This document shows, in pieces, positions 35,052 through 46,616 of a stretch of 64,000 nucleotides of DNA. The first letter of the stretch is position 1. Each line of letters opens with the position of its first letter. The translations under genes and the position numbers were made by a program. The DNA comes from Chenopodium formosanum (lineage: Eukaryota > Streptophyta > Magnoliopsida > Caryophyllales > Amaranthaceae): assembly GCA_024500155.1 (NCBI GenBank), contig CM044867.1, forward strand, positions 26,919,632 through 26,983,631, given 5' to 3'. The notes beneath the pieces are model-generated. The model saw nothing but the letters and a program-made list of their open reading frames with translations, did no database searches and was not told the DNA's origin.

Positions 35052-37023
35052 GGATTTCTATTTATATTCCTGAAATTTATTTAATTTTGGCAATTATTTA
35101 GAATGAGCGGATGAGACTCGAAAAATTCTAAGTATTTCATGTGCGTGATTTGATTAACATTATTGTCATATGCATTAAAAGGTCCTCATGGGAGCACCCC
35201 ATGAGTCAATCCATAGGAATTTTACACGTAGGAAATTTGAGAAATATCTTTCATGACTAGAATCGAAAAGATGATGCGAAATCTGGAAAATTCGAAGAAC
35301 ACAGAAACTTGCCAAGGCATGTAGGAACTAGCGTCTAGAAAACAGGGCTTGTCGCCCGTAAAAAGTTTCTGTCGCCTGGAGACAGGAGCTTTTTTGCGGC
35401 GACAGTCCCTGTAGTCTGGCGCCAAGTTCTTCCAATACCGAGCCAGGGGTCTACCTTCTTGCTTTGACCATTTCTAGCATTGTTGGCTTGATTTTGCTTA
35501 TTGATTAAGTCCTTTTCTCACTTTTCTGAACCCATATGTGTTCTACATATGGAAATAACCCTCTGGGGGTTCCTGCTTCACCTGCCCAATGGAATATCCC
35601 ACTATCACGTGCAAAGTTCAGATTTGGGTACGTGCAAAGTTTGTGAATCCACCAAACCATGGATTCGAGTTCGATTTCATCACGAACTCGCGGAATCCTG
35701 TCCATTCGCTCCAACCCTCCCGGTAGGCTTGTGTGCAATGCATATGGATTCATAACCATGGACCTTTTTAACTTAACCCATATCCTCGATCTTTAGAGAA
35801 CTAGAGCCATGGTTAGGTTGCAAACTCATCATATTGTGACTATGTGAACTACTTGTGCACCCTTGATATATTATATATGTGTTAAAGACTAAATAAATTG
35901 ACTAATGACTAAAAGGATTTTGTCTAATTAATTAATTTTGAATTAATTAAAGGCTAATAAATTAATCAATTCGACTTAGTACGACTTTAGGCATGTCCAT
36001 TTAGAGTAAAATTACTGGAAACAGTCCAGATTAATGTTCCAGCAATGACACATAAATTTGGACTGTGGTGCTGCAGTTTAGTGTCTGTCGCTTGGCGACA
36101 GGCTTTAAACAATGGCGACAGTCCTGTTGTTTTAGCAACAGTTCAGTTTTCTTGCTCGAGTCATCACGACGAGTCTAATTCACAGTCTACTAATCAGTTT
36201 ATCAATTTATTAATGGTTCAAACCATGTTAAGTCTTTAATTGAGTTTAGACACTTAAAGTCCAATGGTCATACACTAAGAGTCAAAGACCTTGTTTAATT
36301 AATTAATTAATTAATTTGAACTAATGAATAAGCCTTAAGTCGAGTCATAGTTCCTTTTAGTCAACCCGGATTTTTATTCCCGTATACTGCACATGCGTCA
36401 ACTTGTTTTGGTCATAGCCGGAGTTCTAGGAAGAACCACGAGTCTTACAACCTATGGATCTGTAGCCCCGAGTTTTATCTTTAATTTGGCGATTTCGTCC
36501 CAATCCGAGTCACAGATTAAAAGTTATGACTAAAATACCACAGCCTATCCAGTTTAATGCATATACGTGAAGTCTTAATTTAGTCTTTGCTTAAGTTTAG
36601 TTACATAGTCTAGCCACATGGTCATGACATAAGTCTTAACATGTCACCTAAACTAACTAGTCTTAGCACGCACTTTGTACATGTCACCATGACCATGTCT
36701 TAGGTTCAAGCATGAGTCGTTTTTCCGTCATTTGAGTTGGGGGTCCATTCTATTCCTAATTCTTCCATATTTCTCCATCATCTTCCCACTCACTACATTC
36801 TTTCCCCATGCATATCATACCTCTCACTCTTCCATAATATTTTCCCATCTATTGCATGTTGAATAAAGCTTGAGTCAAAATAATGGATATAAAACTTATC
36901 CCTAATTTCCCTTTCTACAGTACTTGGTCAAGAAGAGAAGGGCGTTTAATCAAGGACAACACTTTCATTCAAGTAGCACTTTTTGACAAACCGGTTAGTA
37001 GGAAAAGGAAAGCTAAGAAGACA
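35052..37023 (+). other. Long untranslated leader of the gag-only element
   Basis: Nearly 2 kb without a credible ORF. It holds two more clusters of GTCGC...GCGAC motifs (35349-35430 and 36085-36155) and TTAATTAATTAA tracts (about 36294-36317). Confidence 0.75.
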
Positions 37024-38142
37024 ATGGCTAGTCAAGAAGAACTTAATGAGGTCAAGGGATAGGTAGCCAACTTGGCTGAGATGTTACAAAACTTATCACT
37101 GCAAATAAGTAATCCTGAAAAACATAAACAAATGGACCTAATCCAGGAAAGCTTGGGCAAGCTGTCCAACGACTTTAGATTCCAAGGGATTAGCTCACAA
37201 GGGGTCTCGGTGGATAAGGACCTTCTCCCACAGAAGTTCAATCCCAATGACATCCCTAAATTTAAGGCTATGGATAACCCTTATTTTCATTTAAGAGCTT
37301 TTGAAACTATAATGAACATTAAAGGTATAGATAGAAAAGCATTTCACTCGGTATTTTCATTATCTTTAGAAGCTGTATGTCAACAGTGGTACTTTTCACT
37401 TGATAAAGAAAAGACCTCTAGTTGGGAATCTATTGTAAGTGTTTTCATTGAAAGGTATAAATGCAATGTACAAATTGAAACCGACCATAGACAGCTTGAG
37501 ATGTTAAGACAAAAAGAAAATGAAAGTTTCACTTCCTTTTTCAACAAGTGGAGGGAAAATTCCGCTAATATGATTGAAGTCCCTACTGAGAAGGAGTCTG
37601 TGAGGTTGTTTATCAAGAATTTACAAGAGAAGTATTCGAAGCATTTGAGATATCAACACAACTTGAACACTTTCAAGGCAGTCTATGACATAGGCATTGA
37701 GATTGAAGATGACCTTGCAAAACAAAAAGCTACTAACAATAGTAACCACAGTGGCTGGAAAGGAAAGAAGAACGACAATCCTTCTTCTTCTGAAAACACC
37801 CACTCTAGTAACAATGTTAGTACCTTTGACCTCAATGAAGTCTTAGCCATGAATAACCAAGAATCTAAGAAAGAATTAAGGAAAGAATTCACTCCTATTG
37901 GGATGAGCTATGATGTTGCCTTCGATCGACTCCATACTAAGGGGCTCATTACTCCCATTGGACCTATTCAAGATCCCGCACCTGAAAAGAGATTGCCTAG
38001 TTGGAATCCAGATGCACATTGCAAGTACCATCAAGGTAGGGATCATACTACTAAGAGCTGTCGGAAGCTAAAGGAGGCCATCCAATATTTGATCGACAAT
38101 AACAAGCTTCCTATACCTCCAGTCGGCAAGAAGACCGGGTGA
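37024..38142 (+). pseudogene. Gag of the Tat/Ogre-like element, one early nonsense codon
   Basis: The natural start is the ATG at 37024 (MASQEELNEVKG). An in-frame TAG at 37060-37062 stops it after 12 codons, and the frame then stays open to 38142. Downstream come the retrotransposon gag core (HLRAFETIMNIKG, then QWYFSLDKEKTSSWESIVSVF, FNKWRENSANM, and RLFIKNLQEKYSKHL) and a C-terminal CKYHQGRDHTTKSCRKL zinc-knuckle-like motif typical of Tat-lineage gag. No protease follows. The first in-frame ATG after the stop is at 37081 and could still give an almost complete gag of about 350 aa. Gag would form particles or bind element RNA. Confidence 0.85.
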
Positions 38143-38349
38143 TGATAAAGCACAAGACAAGAGGCGAGCTTCAACGACAAGATTTCGTGACCTCTTTTTT
38201 CTATTTCTTTTTTTGTATTCCTTTCCCCAATAAAGTCTAGCATAGTCACCTTTCATTTTCCCCTAGTTTTTACTTTGTAGGACTTTCATTTACTTTTTTT
38301 TTTTAATAAAATGAGCATTTTATTTTCTTGCATATGATCATTGCATTGT

Positions 38350-38399
<50 letters not shown>

Positions 38400-40520
38400 A
38401 AGGTCGAATTAAGCACAAGGTATACCAATGATTTGAGGCACCCCTTGTAACCATATCATATTACCTTTCACCCTTTAAATATATAATCCTTTTTTTTTAA
38501 ACCACTTTGAGCCTCGTCTAATGATAGACCTTTTATTTTTCAACCCACATCTACCAACCTTGGGATGGGATGGTATGTAACTTATGCAAGTTCCAAAATA
38601 CAAAAGCTTGAGTGACCTCAAAAGAATAAAATAAAAATAAGTAAATGAATAAATGTGTACAAAAGGGCAAGTGTTCCAATGTCTATGATATAAAAATATC
38701 TTTAATAAGAACATGTCTCAGATTGCGTCTCTTATCGAGTGCTCGGTACCGTGCCTGAGAAACATGAATGCCAAGTGAGTGATAGACCGCATGATCGGGA
38801 TTGCCCACACTTATAAAAATAAAAAAAATGCAAAAGCAAAAAAAGAAGAGCAAAAACAAAAAAATAAAAGAGAGCTCAAAAAACGAGAAACCTCAAGCAA
38901 AAAATTACAAAGATTCAAAAGCAAGGTTGCTCACCTTGGGGGCTTATCTAGGGTTTTGAGCCTTTATCCCCTTCTTCTCTAACCTTTAGCCTAACCACGT
39001 TACAACCCTTAAAAGACCTTTTTGAGGTATACACACACTTGTGCGAGGTTCGGCTAGAGCTACGTTTGGCCTGATTCCTAACGGATACGTAGGCAACCTC
39101 ATATTGAGGTGCGGCCATAATAAAAATGCATTCATTTTCACATTCACACACTTACACCATGATCATATCAAGGGATTTCCAATGCTCATCCCTATTTACT
39201 TAGAGCTAGACTTGGGGGCTTGATCCTTACATCATTAGCCTACCTAGCCTAAGAGTCATCATTATTTGACTCTTATCAAATAATACTTTTCCATACACTT
39301 AGCCTTTGCAGCTTAACTTTAGTGTCACTTTCACACACATCACAGATACATGACCAAATAGACTTCCAATTAGGAACCCTTTGTCATAAAGTCTTAACAT
39401 AACTTTGAAGCATACTTTGTCATATCACACATCACTCATCACTTATAATCATCATTGTATCAAAGTATGAAGTGCTTAGTCTCTATGCCTAAGTTACCCA
39501 AATGCTTTCATAATCGAGTCAACTAAAATAGTTTAGGATGAATTAATCCTTGCACCTTGAGGGACAGTATCGAATGCATATACTTGACTAAGCTCATTCA
39601 ACATGCACCATTAAACACTTTAATTCTTTTTCGCGTCTTTCTTTTTCGGGAGAAAGTCGGTACCCTCCACAAAAATGACGGAAATTTTTTGTTTTTGAGT
39701 CATGTACACATCGAGTCGAGTGCACACACAAGTCACACGCAGTTGAGTCATCATTAAGTCAAAGTTCACACCTTGAGTCATGCCAAGCCACATGTGTCAA
39801 ACGCTTTGAGTCGAGTCATGACAAGTCAATGAGTCAAGCAACACTAAGCCCTAGGTCAACCCTAAGATAACAAACAAATACTAATAATAAGAAAAGTCCT
39901 ATAGTCCAAAATATAAATGCATGTACATTCCAGCGAGCAAGAATATTCCTGGATTTTTTCGAAAAAAAAATCCGCGAATATAGATATATGAGATTCTTCC
40001 AAGATGAGAGAAGTTTGAGCAAAATTATGAAGAGCTTTAATTTCCAAAAGATTTGAGCAGATTTGGTCGTAAGGAAACGACCAAATTGAAAGTTCGGAGC
40101 GAAACCGAGCAATGAACAGCAGAGCAGCGAAATGAGAAAGAAGAAGAAGACGGGTTTTAAAACCCCGATTCTGTCGCCAAACGACAGAATTGTCGCGAGG
40201 CGACAGGAGCAAATTCCCGCGACAGTTGTCTCTGGCCAACGCTGGAGCGGCGACAAGATTCTGGGTCCCATATTATGACTTTGTGGGCCTATTTTAGCTG
40301 TTTGGGTTCCTTGGTACGCCAGTTAGCCCCTTTAAGAAAAATTGACATGATTTAATCAGCTTGATTGTGATTGCAATGAGTGATCGACCTGACAAAAGAT
40401 CGTCTCACTTAGCTTAAAGCGCCTAAGCATTGGCTCATCGCAAGCACCAAAGTAACAGTTCACAACGATTTCCTAGGATGGAAGAAGATTTGAAGATTCG
40501 AGATGACAAAGCCTTCAACA
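38143..40520 (+). other. Non-coding 3' interior with a 48-A tract
   Basis: An uninterrupted run of 48 A lies at 38351-38398. A third GTCGC/GCGAC cluster is at 40170-40255. CTTGGGGGCTTA and CTTGGGGGCTTG (38936 and 39209) resemble the true polypurine tract. TCGAGTCATG-type short repeats occur at 39700-39840. Where other Tat elements carry pol, no pol motif is found on either strand. Confidence 0.7.
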
Positions 40521-40539
40521 GGGGGCTTTAAGATTAAAA

Positions 40540-41350
40540 GAGTCTATCACTTGATTTGAGAAGAACGATTTAAGATGAAGCGGTCTTTGATAGCTTTCGC
40601 TAAGATGGTGAAGGTTATCACTTGATTTGAGAAGATAGCACGAGATGAGCAATCTTCGACAACGCCCGCTAAGATTGTGGAAGTTGTCACCAAGATTTGA
40701 GAGGATAGCACGAGATGGGCGATCTTCGACAATGTCCGCTAAGATTGTGGAAGTTGTCACTTATATTTGAGAAAAGCAGTCCGTGATGAGGCGTTCTTTG
40801 ACGACATTCGCTAAGATTGTGGAGGTTGTCACCTAGATTTGAGAAGAGCGGTCTTCGACAACATTCGCTAAGATTGTGGAGGTTGTCACCTAGATTTGAG
40901 AAGAGCGGTTCGTGATGAAGCGGTCTTCGACGACATTCACTAAGATTGTGGAGGTTGTCACCTAGATTTGAGAAGAGCGGTTCGTGATGAGGCGGTCTTC
41001 GACAGCATTCGCTATGATTGTGAAGGTTGTCACCATGATTTAAGGAAAAGCTCGAGATGTAGCAGTAATAATAGATACCGTTCCCTAGGATGTGGAGTGT
41101 TGTCACAAATTCTAAATATGGCGAAATATGGTCACCTTCGACGGTCCCTTAAGATAAAGAAGAGATTGTCTATAGCGGCAATGCACTGCTGTGGCGACGT
41201 ATGGCCACAACCCTGAAGATGACGACATACAGTTATATTCAACGATGTTCTTGAAATACTGTGGAGGATTGTCACCAAGAGTATTGAAGATGACAACGCA
41301 ATGTTACCTTCAATGATGGCGTTCACGAGATACTGTGGAGGTTGTCACAA
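40540..41350 (+). repeat. 71-bp tandem array before the polypurine tract
   Basis: The word GATTGTGGA(A/G)GTTGTCAC recurs at about 40673, 40743, 40814, 40872, 40944 and 41016, a spacing of 70-72 bp with one 58-bp unit. Each unit also holds GATTTGAGAAGAGCGGT-like and TCTTCGAC(A/G)ACATTCGCTAA segments. It degenerates to a looser unit (TACTGTGGAGG(A)TTGTCAC) up to about 41350. Tandem repeats at this place are known in Ogre-type elements. Confidence 0.9.
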
Positions 41351-41566
41351 ACAACAAAATGCAGCAGCAAAACGGTTACGCTTAGAGACGTGTGCTCCAC
41401 GGTGCAAGATACGCGTTTCTTAACTATTTTATCTGTTTAACTAATGGTTGTTTTACAGGTATCGGCGTTATAAGAATGATTTGGCATTACAGAACATTTT
41501 GAATCATTCTCCGTCCCTATCAATACTTTGACTTTCGTTTTCGAAACATAAGTTTCTCCAAACTCA

Positions 41567-41583
41567 GTCAAAGTGGGGGCTTC
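41567..41583 (+). promoter_or_regulatory. Polypurine tract
   Basis: CAAAGTGGGGGCTTC directly precedes the TGTAGACACCC start of the 3' LTR. Confidence 0.85.
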
Positions 41584-43743
41584 TGTAGACACCCATTTGT
41601 GTCTCCTCAAAACCAAACCCAGTGATGAATACCTTTCACGTCAAAACATAATCGAATGAGGTAAAAGTGTGAAAAGTCAAGTGTTGCGGTTAGTTTTTAT
41701 TAAAATCCTTCTTTCTGTTTTTGAAAACCCACTCTATTTTATGAAAACGTCCAATCCAGTTTAGTTTGGTCCATGATAAGGGTCAAATAATGGTGTAGTT
41801 GGATGGGGCTTTAAAAGACCTTTCCAACGATATATTATAAGCCCAATTCCGATGAATAATGAGGAAGTTATGGCCAAAATACTAAACTGGGCCCAAACCG
41901 GATTTTACCTACGACCCAATGATCATGAGGAGGGTCCAAAGGTTTAATCCTACTCCTAAACTAATTAGGATTGATTATAAGCTTCTATAAGTTTCTAAAA
42001 TATCTTAATTATCTTTTATTGAAAAGATAAGATCATGGAATTTGATTTGAATATAAACTTTCCTTTTTTAAAACTTTCCTAATTCTATTCGGATTTAAAG
42101 ATGTTCAAAAACAGTCAGATATTATTTTCTTACCTCATTTTTTTTATCCAAATTTTATATGGTTGGATAGATCTTGAAATTATCTTTCCAATGATATATT
42201 ATAATATTAATTCCGAGCTATAATGAAAAAGATATGAAAGATATACGAAACTCTATCCAAAACTGACACCCTTTCACTATTTCGTACAGATCTTTTTATG
42301 CACAAAAGATTTTAATCTGATTCTAATTGCATTAGAAAGTAGACTTCAAGAGATTTCCAACGACATATTATATGACTTATTTCGACTTCTAGATCAAAAG
42401 ATATGATTAAAACAAAATCCGCAAAAAACTGTTTTGTCGCGAAACGACAGGCTTGTCGCCTCGCGACAGACTCTGTCGCCTGGCGACAAGATAAATTTTT
42501 GGAGACAAGGTCGGTTTGTTAGCGACAGAGTGGAGTTTTATTTCTTATCAAATTCTATGATTTTCCGGACTGTTTTCTTATAAATAGGGTCCGAACCTCT
42601 GTTTTTATTCATCAACTCTCATCATCAACTCTCATCATTAATTCTCTCTATTTTCTCTCTAAGCAATATAGCTTATTATTCTTTCTCTCTCTTTCTAAAC
42701 TACCTTTTTACAAACACAATATTCCGCATTCACAAGACTTAGAGTCTCTTAGCCAAGTTCGAAGTTGCCTTCGTCCTAGACGTGCAAGGTTTAATATTTT
42801 CTGAGGGTTTGGTCCAAAACTAGTCAAAACTTTATTTAATTTAATTCCTTTAATTCTTTAATTATTGTTTATTGATTTTCATTGAAGTTTACTAACTTGT
42901 GTATTTTGTTAGAAAGAGGTACGAGGCTTCAAAGTATGTAATCTTATTACTCTCTTTCAATGTAGAAAGCATGTTTATTATTGTTTAATTCCTAGTATCA
43001 TGTTAGGATGTTTTTAATGCTTTCTAGTATCATGTTTAGGGAGCCTTTACCCTTTTCTAATATCATGTTAGTACCATGTTAGGTCTAAAGCTTTGATCTT
43101 TAATGTTTATGACATGCTAGGATTGGTTATTAATCTTGTTAGTATCATGCCTAGGATCTTGCTATTGTTATTAAGCTTTATTATGCCTTATCATGCTATT
43201 ATCGTTGTTATTGTTTATTGTTTATTATTATGTTGCTTGATATATTTTATATTGTTATTGCTTGATCACACCTTTTATGATTGCTAAAGGGAATTTGTAC
43301 TTGAAATCACGCTTAATAAGATAATTAATAATTTGGTTTAAGTTAATGTGATTTTAACTCAAGTGATCGCCAATAATAGTTTTATTTGTGCATTAATATT
43401 CAACCAACATAGATAAACAGGGTAGGTTCAATATAATGTTTGTATGTTATTCGAAAAGCGCACATGATTACGAGCAGAACAAAGTAGAGGCCTATTTTAT
43501 AGGGCGGGTCCTTTCTTTTGTAGATTGGATTCGTACCCTCATCCCCGGACCCTATTTGGTTCAAGACCTTATGGAGTAGTTGATGGTCCTTTTGGATTGT
43601 CTTTTGGGTTTACAAGTTCCTAAAACTTGTTGGCGACTCTTTTTGCTCTTTGTCTTTCCCTTTGGAACGCCACCGTACTTTAGTGTATGATCACAGTGGG
43701 GTTCAAGTTTGGGATTATCATAATGCTTGAAATATTCCCTACA
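41584..43743 (+). repeat. 3' LTR of the gag-only element
   Basis: Starts TGTAGACACCC and ends TTCCCTACA, followed by CCTAT. TATA box at 42579-42588. It differs from the 5' LTR by about 25-30 substitutions, a 3-bp indel (near 42910) and a few smaller ones. Confidence 0.95.
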
Positions 43744-43927
43744 CCTATATTTTGGTCGATATAGATTTGTTATTTGACATTTTGACTTTATAAACTTTTT
43801 TTTTTTTTTTTTTTGAAACAAAGAAATGGGAGATTCGAACTTGTGACATGCCTTCGGTCTACGTTGGTATATCAATAAATCGGATCATGGGCTATTAAAA
43901 GAATAATTAGGAAATAAAAATCGTAGG

Positions 43928-44313
43928 TGATAAGCATTAGGTCCATATCAACTTAAGCACATGGATTAAAGTCTTGGTCTTACATTAATAATTGTGTAAA
44001 GTATGCTAGGACCCAGATTGACTCCAATAGCTACACAATTCCTTAACTCAGCTTGTTCCAATAAGGTGTACGTGGTCACAGGAAAAATGGACTTGTATTA
44101 GGAAAGATATGATAATATCTTTACAAAATATTATGTGACTATGCAAGATATATTTTCTAGTCTATCTTAGGAAAAGATAATTAATTTCCTAAGTTAGATA
44201 AGCTTTGGTTTCCTTGTTGCTCAAGGAGAACTCTTGTATAAGTATTGGTGTTGGTGGAATAATATGATTAAGAAATACAATTGTAATTCTTCTATATTCT
44301 CTAAATTCTATCA
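43928..44313 (+). mobile_element. Probable LTR of a truncated copia element (386 bp) with adjoining tRNA-Met site
   Basis: TGATAAGC at the left and TTCTATCA at the right form TG...CA ends with a short inverted match. TGGTATCAGAGCCAGG (44314 on), the copia primer-binding site, follows immediately. The interior breaks off at 44466. No partner LTR is seen. Confidence 0.5.
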
Positions 44314-44466
44314 TGGTATCAGAGCCAGGCCCACGATTGGGGCCTTGCTAAAGTATACTGGGCCAAAAACACTATGGACAACTCACATGAGAGGGGGAGT
44401 GCTAAGCCCATGAACAACCCACATGTGAGCATTGTTCTTGTCCCACACTAAACACTAAAGGGGGAG

Positions 44467-44640
44467 TGTAGTGGTTATGAAATCCCACATTGAAAGAATT
44501 CAAGAGTTACCACCACAATATAAGGCTAAGGGGCTACTCCCCTCATTGCCATATGGTTTTGAGGTGGAACCTCCTTGGTCTTGTAAAGTGGTGGACTTAC
44601 ACTCTCCCATGACGGGTGCGGCCCAGACCCGTATTTAACA
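44467..44640 (+). repeat. 174-bp LTR with polypurine tract before it and primer-binding site after it
   Basis: Starts TGTAGTGGTTATG and ends CGTATTTAACA. AACACTAAAGGGGGAG lies directly upstream and TGGTATCAGAGCTAAGG directly downstream (44641-44657). The very short LTR and the AACATGGTATCAGAGC junction recall TRIM-like or small copia LTRs. Having a tract on one side and a primer site on the other suggests a recombined tandem element. Confidence 0.65.
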
Positions 44641-44689
44641 TGGTATCAGAGCTAAGGTTGCTTCAATAAACGAGCCCAATAAACGTCCA

Positions 44690-46598
44690 GTGGGACGAGG
44701 CAATAGGGCTTCCTCTGGTCGTGGGCAGGGCACTCAAGTCAAGGCTAATGCAACCCCCCCCACGGCTGCCCCACCTGATCTAGCTGCTCTCGGCTACTCC
44801 CCTGCTGCTGCTGCTCAAATTCCACCTCTCTCTGCCGAGCAGTGGCAGGCGGTCATGGCTGTGATGGGTAATTCCCAACCTCCACCCAATCGTGTTAATG
44901 GTAAGTGGATAATTGACACGGGTTGTTCTCATCATGTAACCGGAAATATTTCCTCCTTGGTGAATATTCGGGATGTGTCCCCTTGTAATGTTGGCCTTCC
45001 GGATGGTCAAAACGTTGTTGCTACAAAGGAGGGGGTTGTCAAATTAACCGACAAAATTACCCTTCATAATGTTCTCTTTGTACCTAAATTAAATTGCAAC
45101 TTAATCTCGGTTTCACAATTGTGCTCTACTAGCTCTTGTGAAGTCATAACTAACTCTATTACATGTACTATACAGGACCAACGCACGAGGGAGGTGATTG
45201 CCACGAGTGATTTACGGGATGGACTATACTATTTTCGAGAGGAGGCATCCATAGCGGCCGTTTCTATTGAAGACTCTTCCATATTGAAGCTTTGGCATAG
45301 GCGTTTGGGGCATCCTTCCGAGAAAGTTGTAAAACTCCTCCCTTTTCTTAGCAATTCTAGGGGTCATTTAAATAAAGATTGTGAAGTGTGTCATCGTTCT
45401 AAACACACTAGAGACAAATTTCCTTTAAGTGAAAATAAAGCTTCTCGTATTTTTGAAATAGTTCATTGTGATTTATGGGGGCCATACAATAAACCCTCTT
45501 CTTGTGGAGCTCATTATTTTTTGACTTTAGTTGATGATTATTCTCGTGCTGTTTGGATATATTTGTTGATTGATAAAACAGAGGTGTTTAAGATGTTTAT
45601 GTCCTTTATAGCCATGATTGATAGACAATTTTCCCAGACAATAAAAATAGTACGAAGTGATAATGGTACTGAATTTTTTTCTTTGAAAAATTATTTTTTG
45701 GCCCAAGGCATTCTTTTTCAAACATCTTGTGTGGGAACTCCTCAACAAAACGGGAGGGTAGAGAGAAAACACCAACATATTCTTAATGTTGCTCGCGCCC
45801 TTCGATTTCAGGGGGGTTACCAATTTATTTTTGGGGAGAGTGTGCCCTTGCAGCAGCCCATCTAATTAATAGAACACCATCCGTTCTTCTTAACAATAAA
45901 ACCCCTTATGAACTGTTATTTGGTACTCCACCATTTCTTAGTGAGTTGCGTGTTTTTGGGTCATTATGTTTTGCTCATAATCCAAAGGCAAAAGGTGATA
46001 AATTTGCAAGTCGTAGTCGTAAGTGTGTCTTTATCGGTTATCCTTTTGGGAAAAAGGGATGGTATTTGTATGACTTAGATAAAAAGGAATTTTTTGTATC
46101 AAGGGATGTTCGATTTTATGAGGATGTGTATCCCTATTTGGATGGCGAAAGTACAAATATTGATACTTCAACTCCTAGTATGGATTCGAATGTTGATGTG
46201 GGAGACGACTTGGATTTTTTGTACACCCTTGGGGAAGGCTATAATGCCTCGGATGATGCGCAACTTGTGGATCATGTGCCCACATTGCAGCCGGATGCCG
46301 AGTCCACCATCCAAGCAGAGCCGAATGCAGCAGCCACGGCACCTGAGGTTATGGGGCGTGGTTGTCGAGAGAAATTCGCCAACAGCAAATACAAGGATTT
46401 TGTGACTCACACACAGGTTACTCGAAATAGTCCATCTCCTTCACCTGCTCCAGTTGTCTCACCTCCCTCAGGTATGTCGTATCCTATAGCACATTATGTT
46501 AGTTGTGATAAGTTTTCTGCGAAACATCGAAATTTTGTTGCAGCTATAACAGCAGGAACAGAGCCTCGTTCTTTCAAGGAGGCAATGCAAGATGCCGG
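44690..46598 (+). pseudogene. Copia pol fragment: protease and integrase, RT missing
   Basis: It begins in a Gly/Arg-rich gag tail only about 35 bp after the primer-binding site, so most of gag is deleted. Then come the protease motif WIIDTGCSHHVTG, the LWHRRLGHPSEKVVKLLPFL...CEVCHRSKHTRD zinc region, and integrase core residues in HCDLWGPY, RSDNGTEFF and PQQNGRVERKH. A one-base change in the G run at 45811-45816 shifts the frame, which resumes with ALAAAHLINRTP and continues through LRVFGSLCFAHNPKAKGDKF to EPRSFKEAMQD, the threshold of the RT domain. There it stops and joins unrelated gypsy sequence. Not functional. Confidence 0.9.
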
Positions 46599-46616
46599 TT
46601 GCTCCGGATAGTACTA

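Larger units (their letters stand above)
32866..43743 (+). mobile_element. Gag-only (TR-GAG type) LTR retrotransposon related to Tat/Ogre, 10.9 kb
   Basis: LTRs of 2163 and 2160 bp flank a 6.55-kb interior that codes for gag only; protease, RT, RNase H and integrase are absent. The target duplication is CCTAT (32861-32865 and 43744-43748). The primer-binding site is tRNA-Arg-like, as in Ogre elements, and the gag belongs to the Tat/gypsy type. A 71-bp tandem array sits before the polypurine tract. I see about 25-30 substitutions between the LTRs by eye (about 1.3%), older than the copia element but still fairly young. It must rely on enzymes of an autonomous relative. Confidence 0.93.

Noticed and set aside
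40540..41060. 71-bp repeats considered as a CRISPR array
   Set aside because: Repeats are contiguous without unique spacers, in a plant retroelement; simple tandem array.
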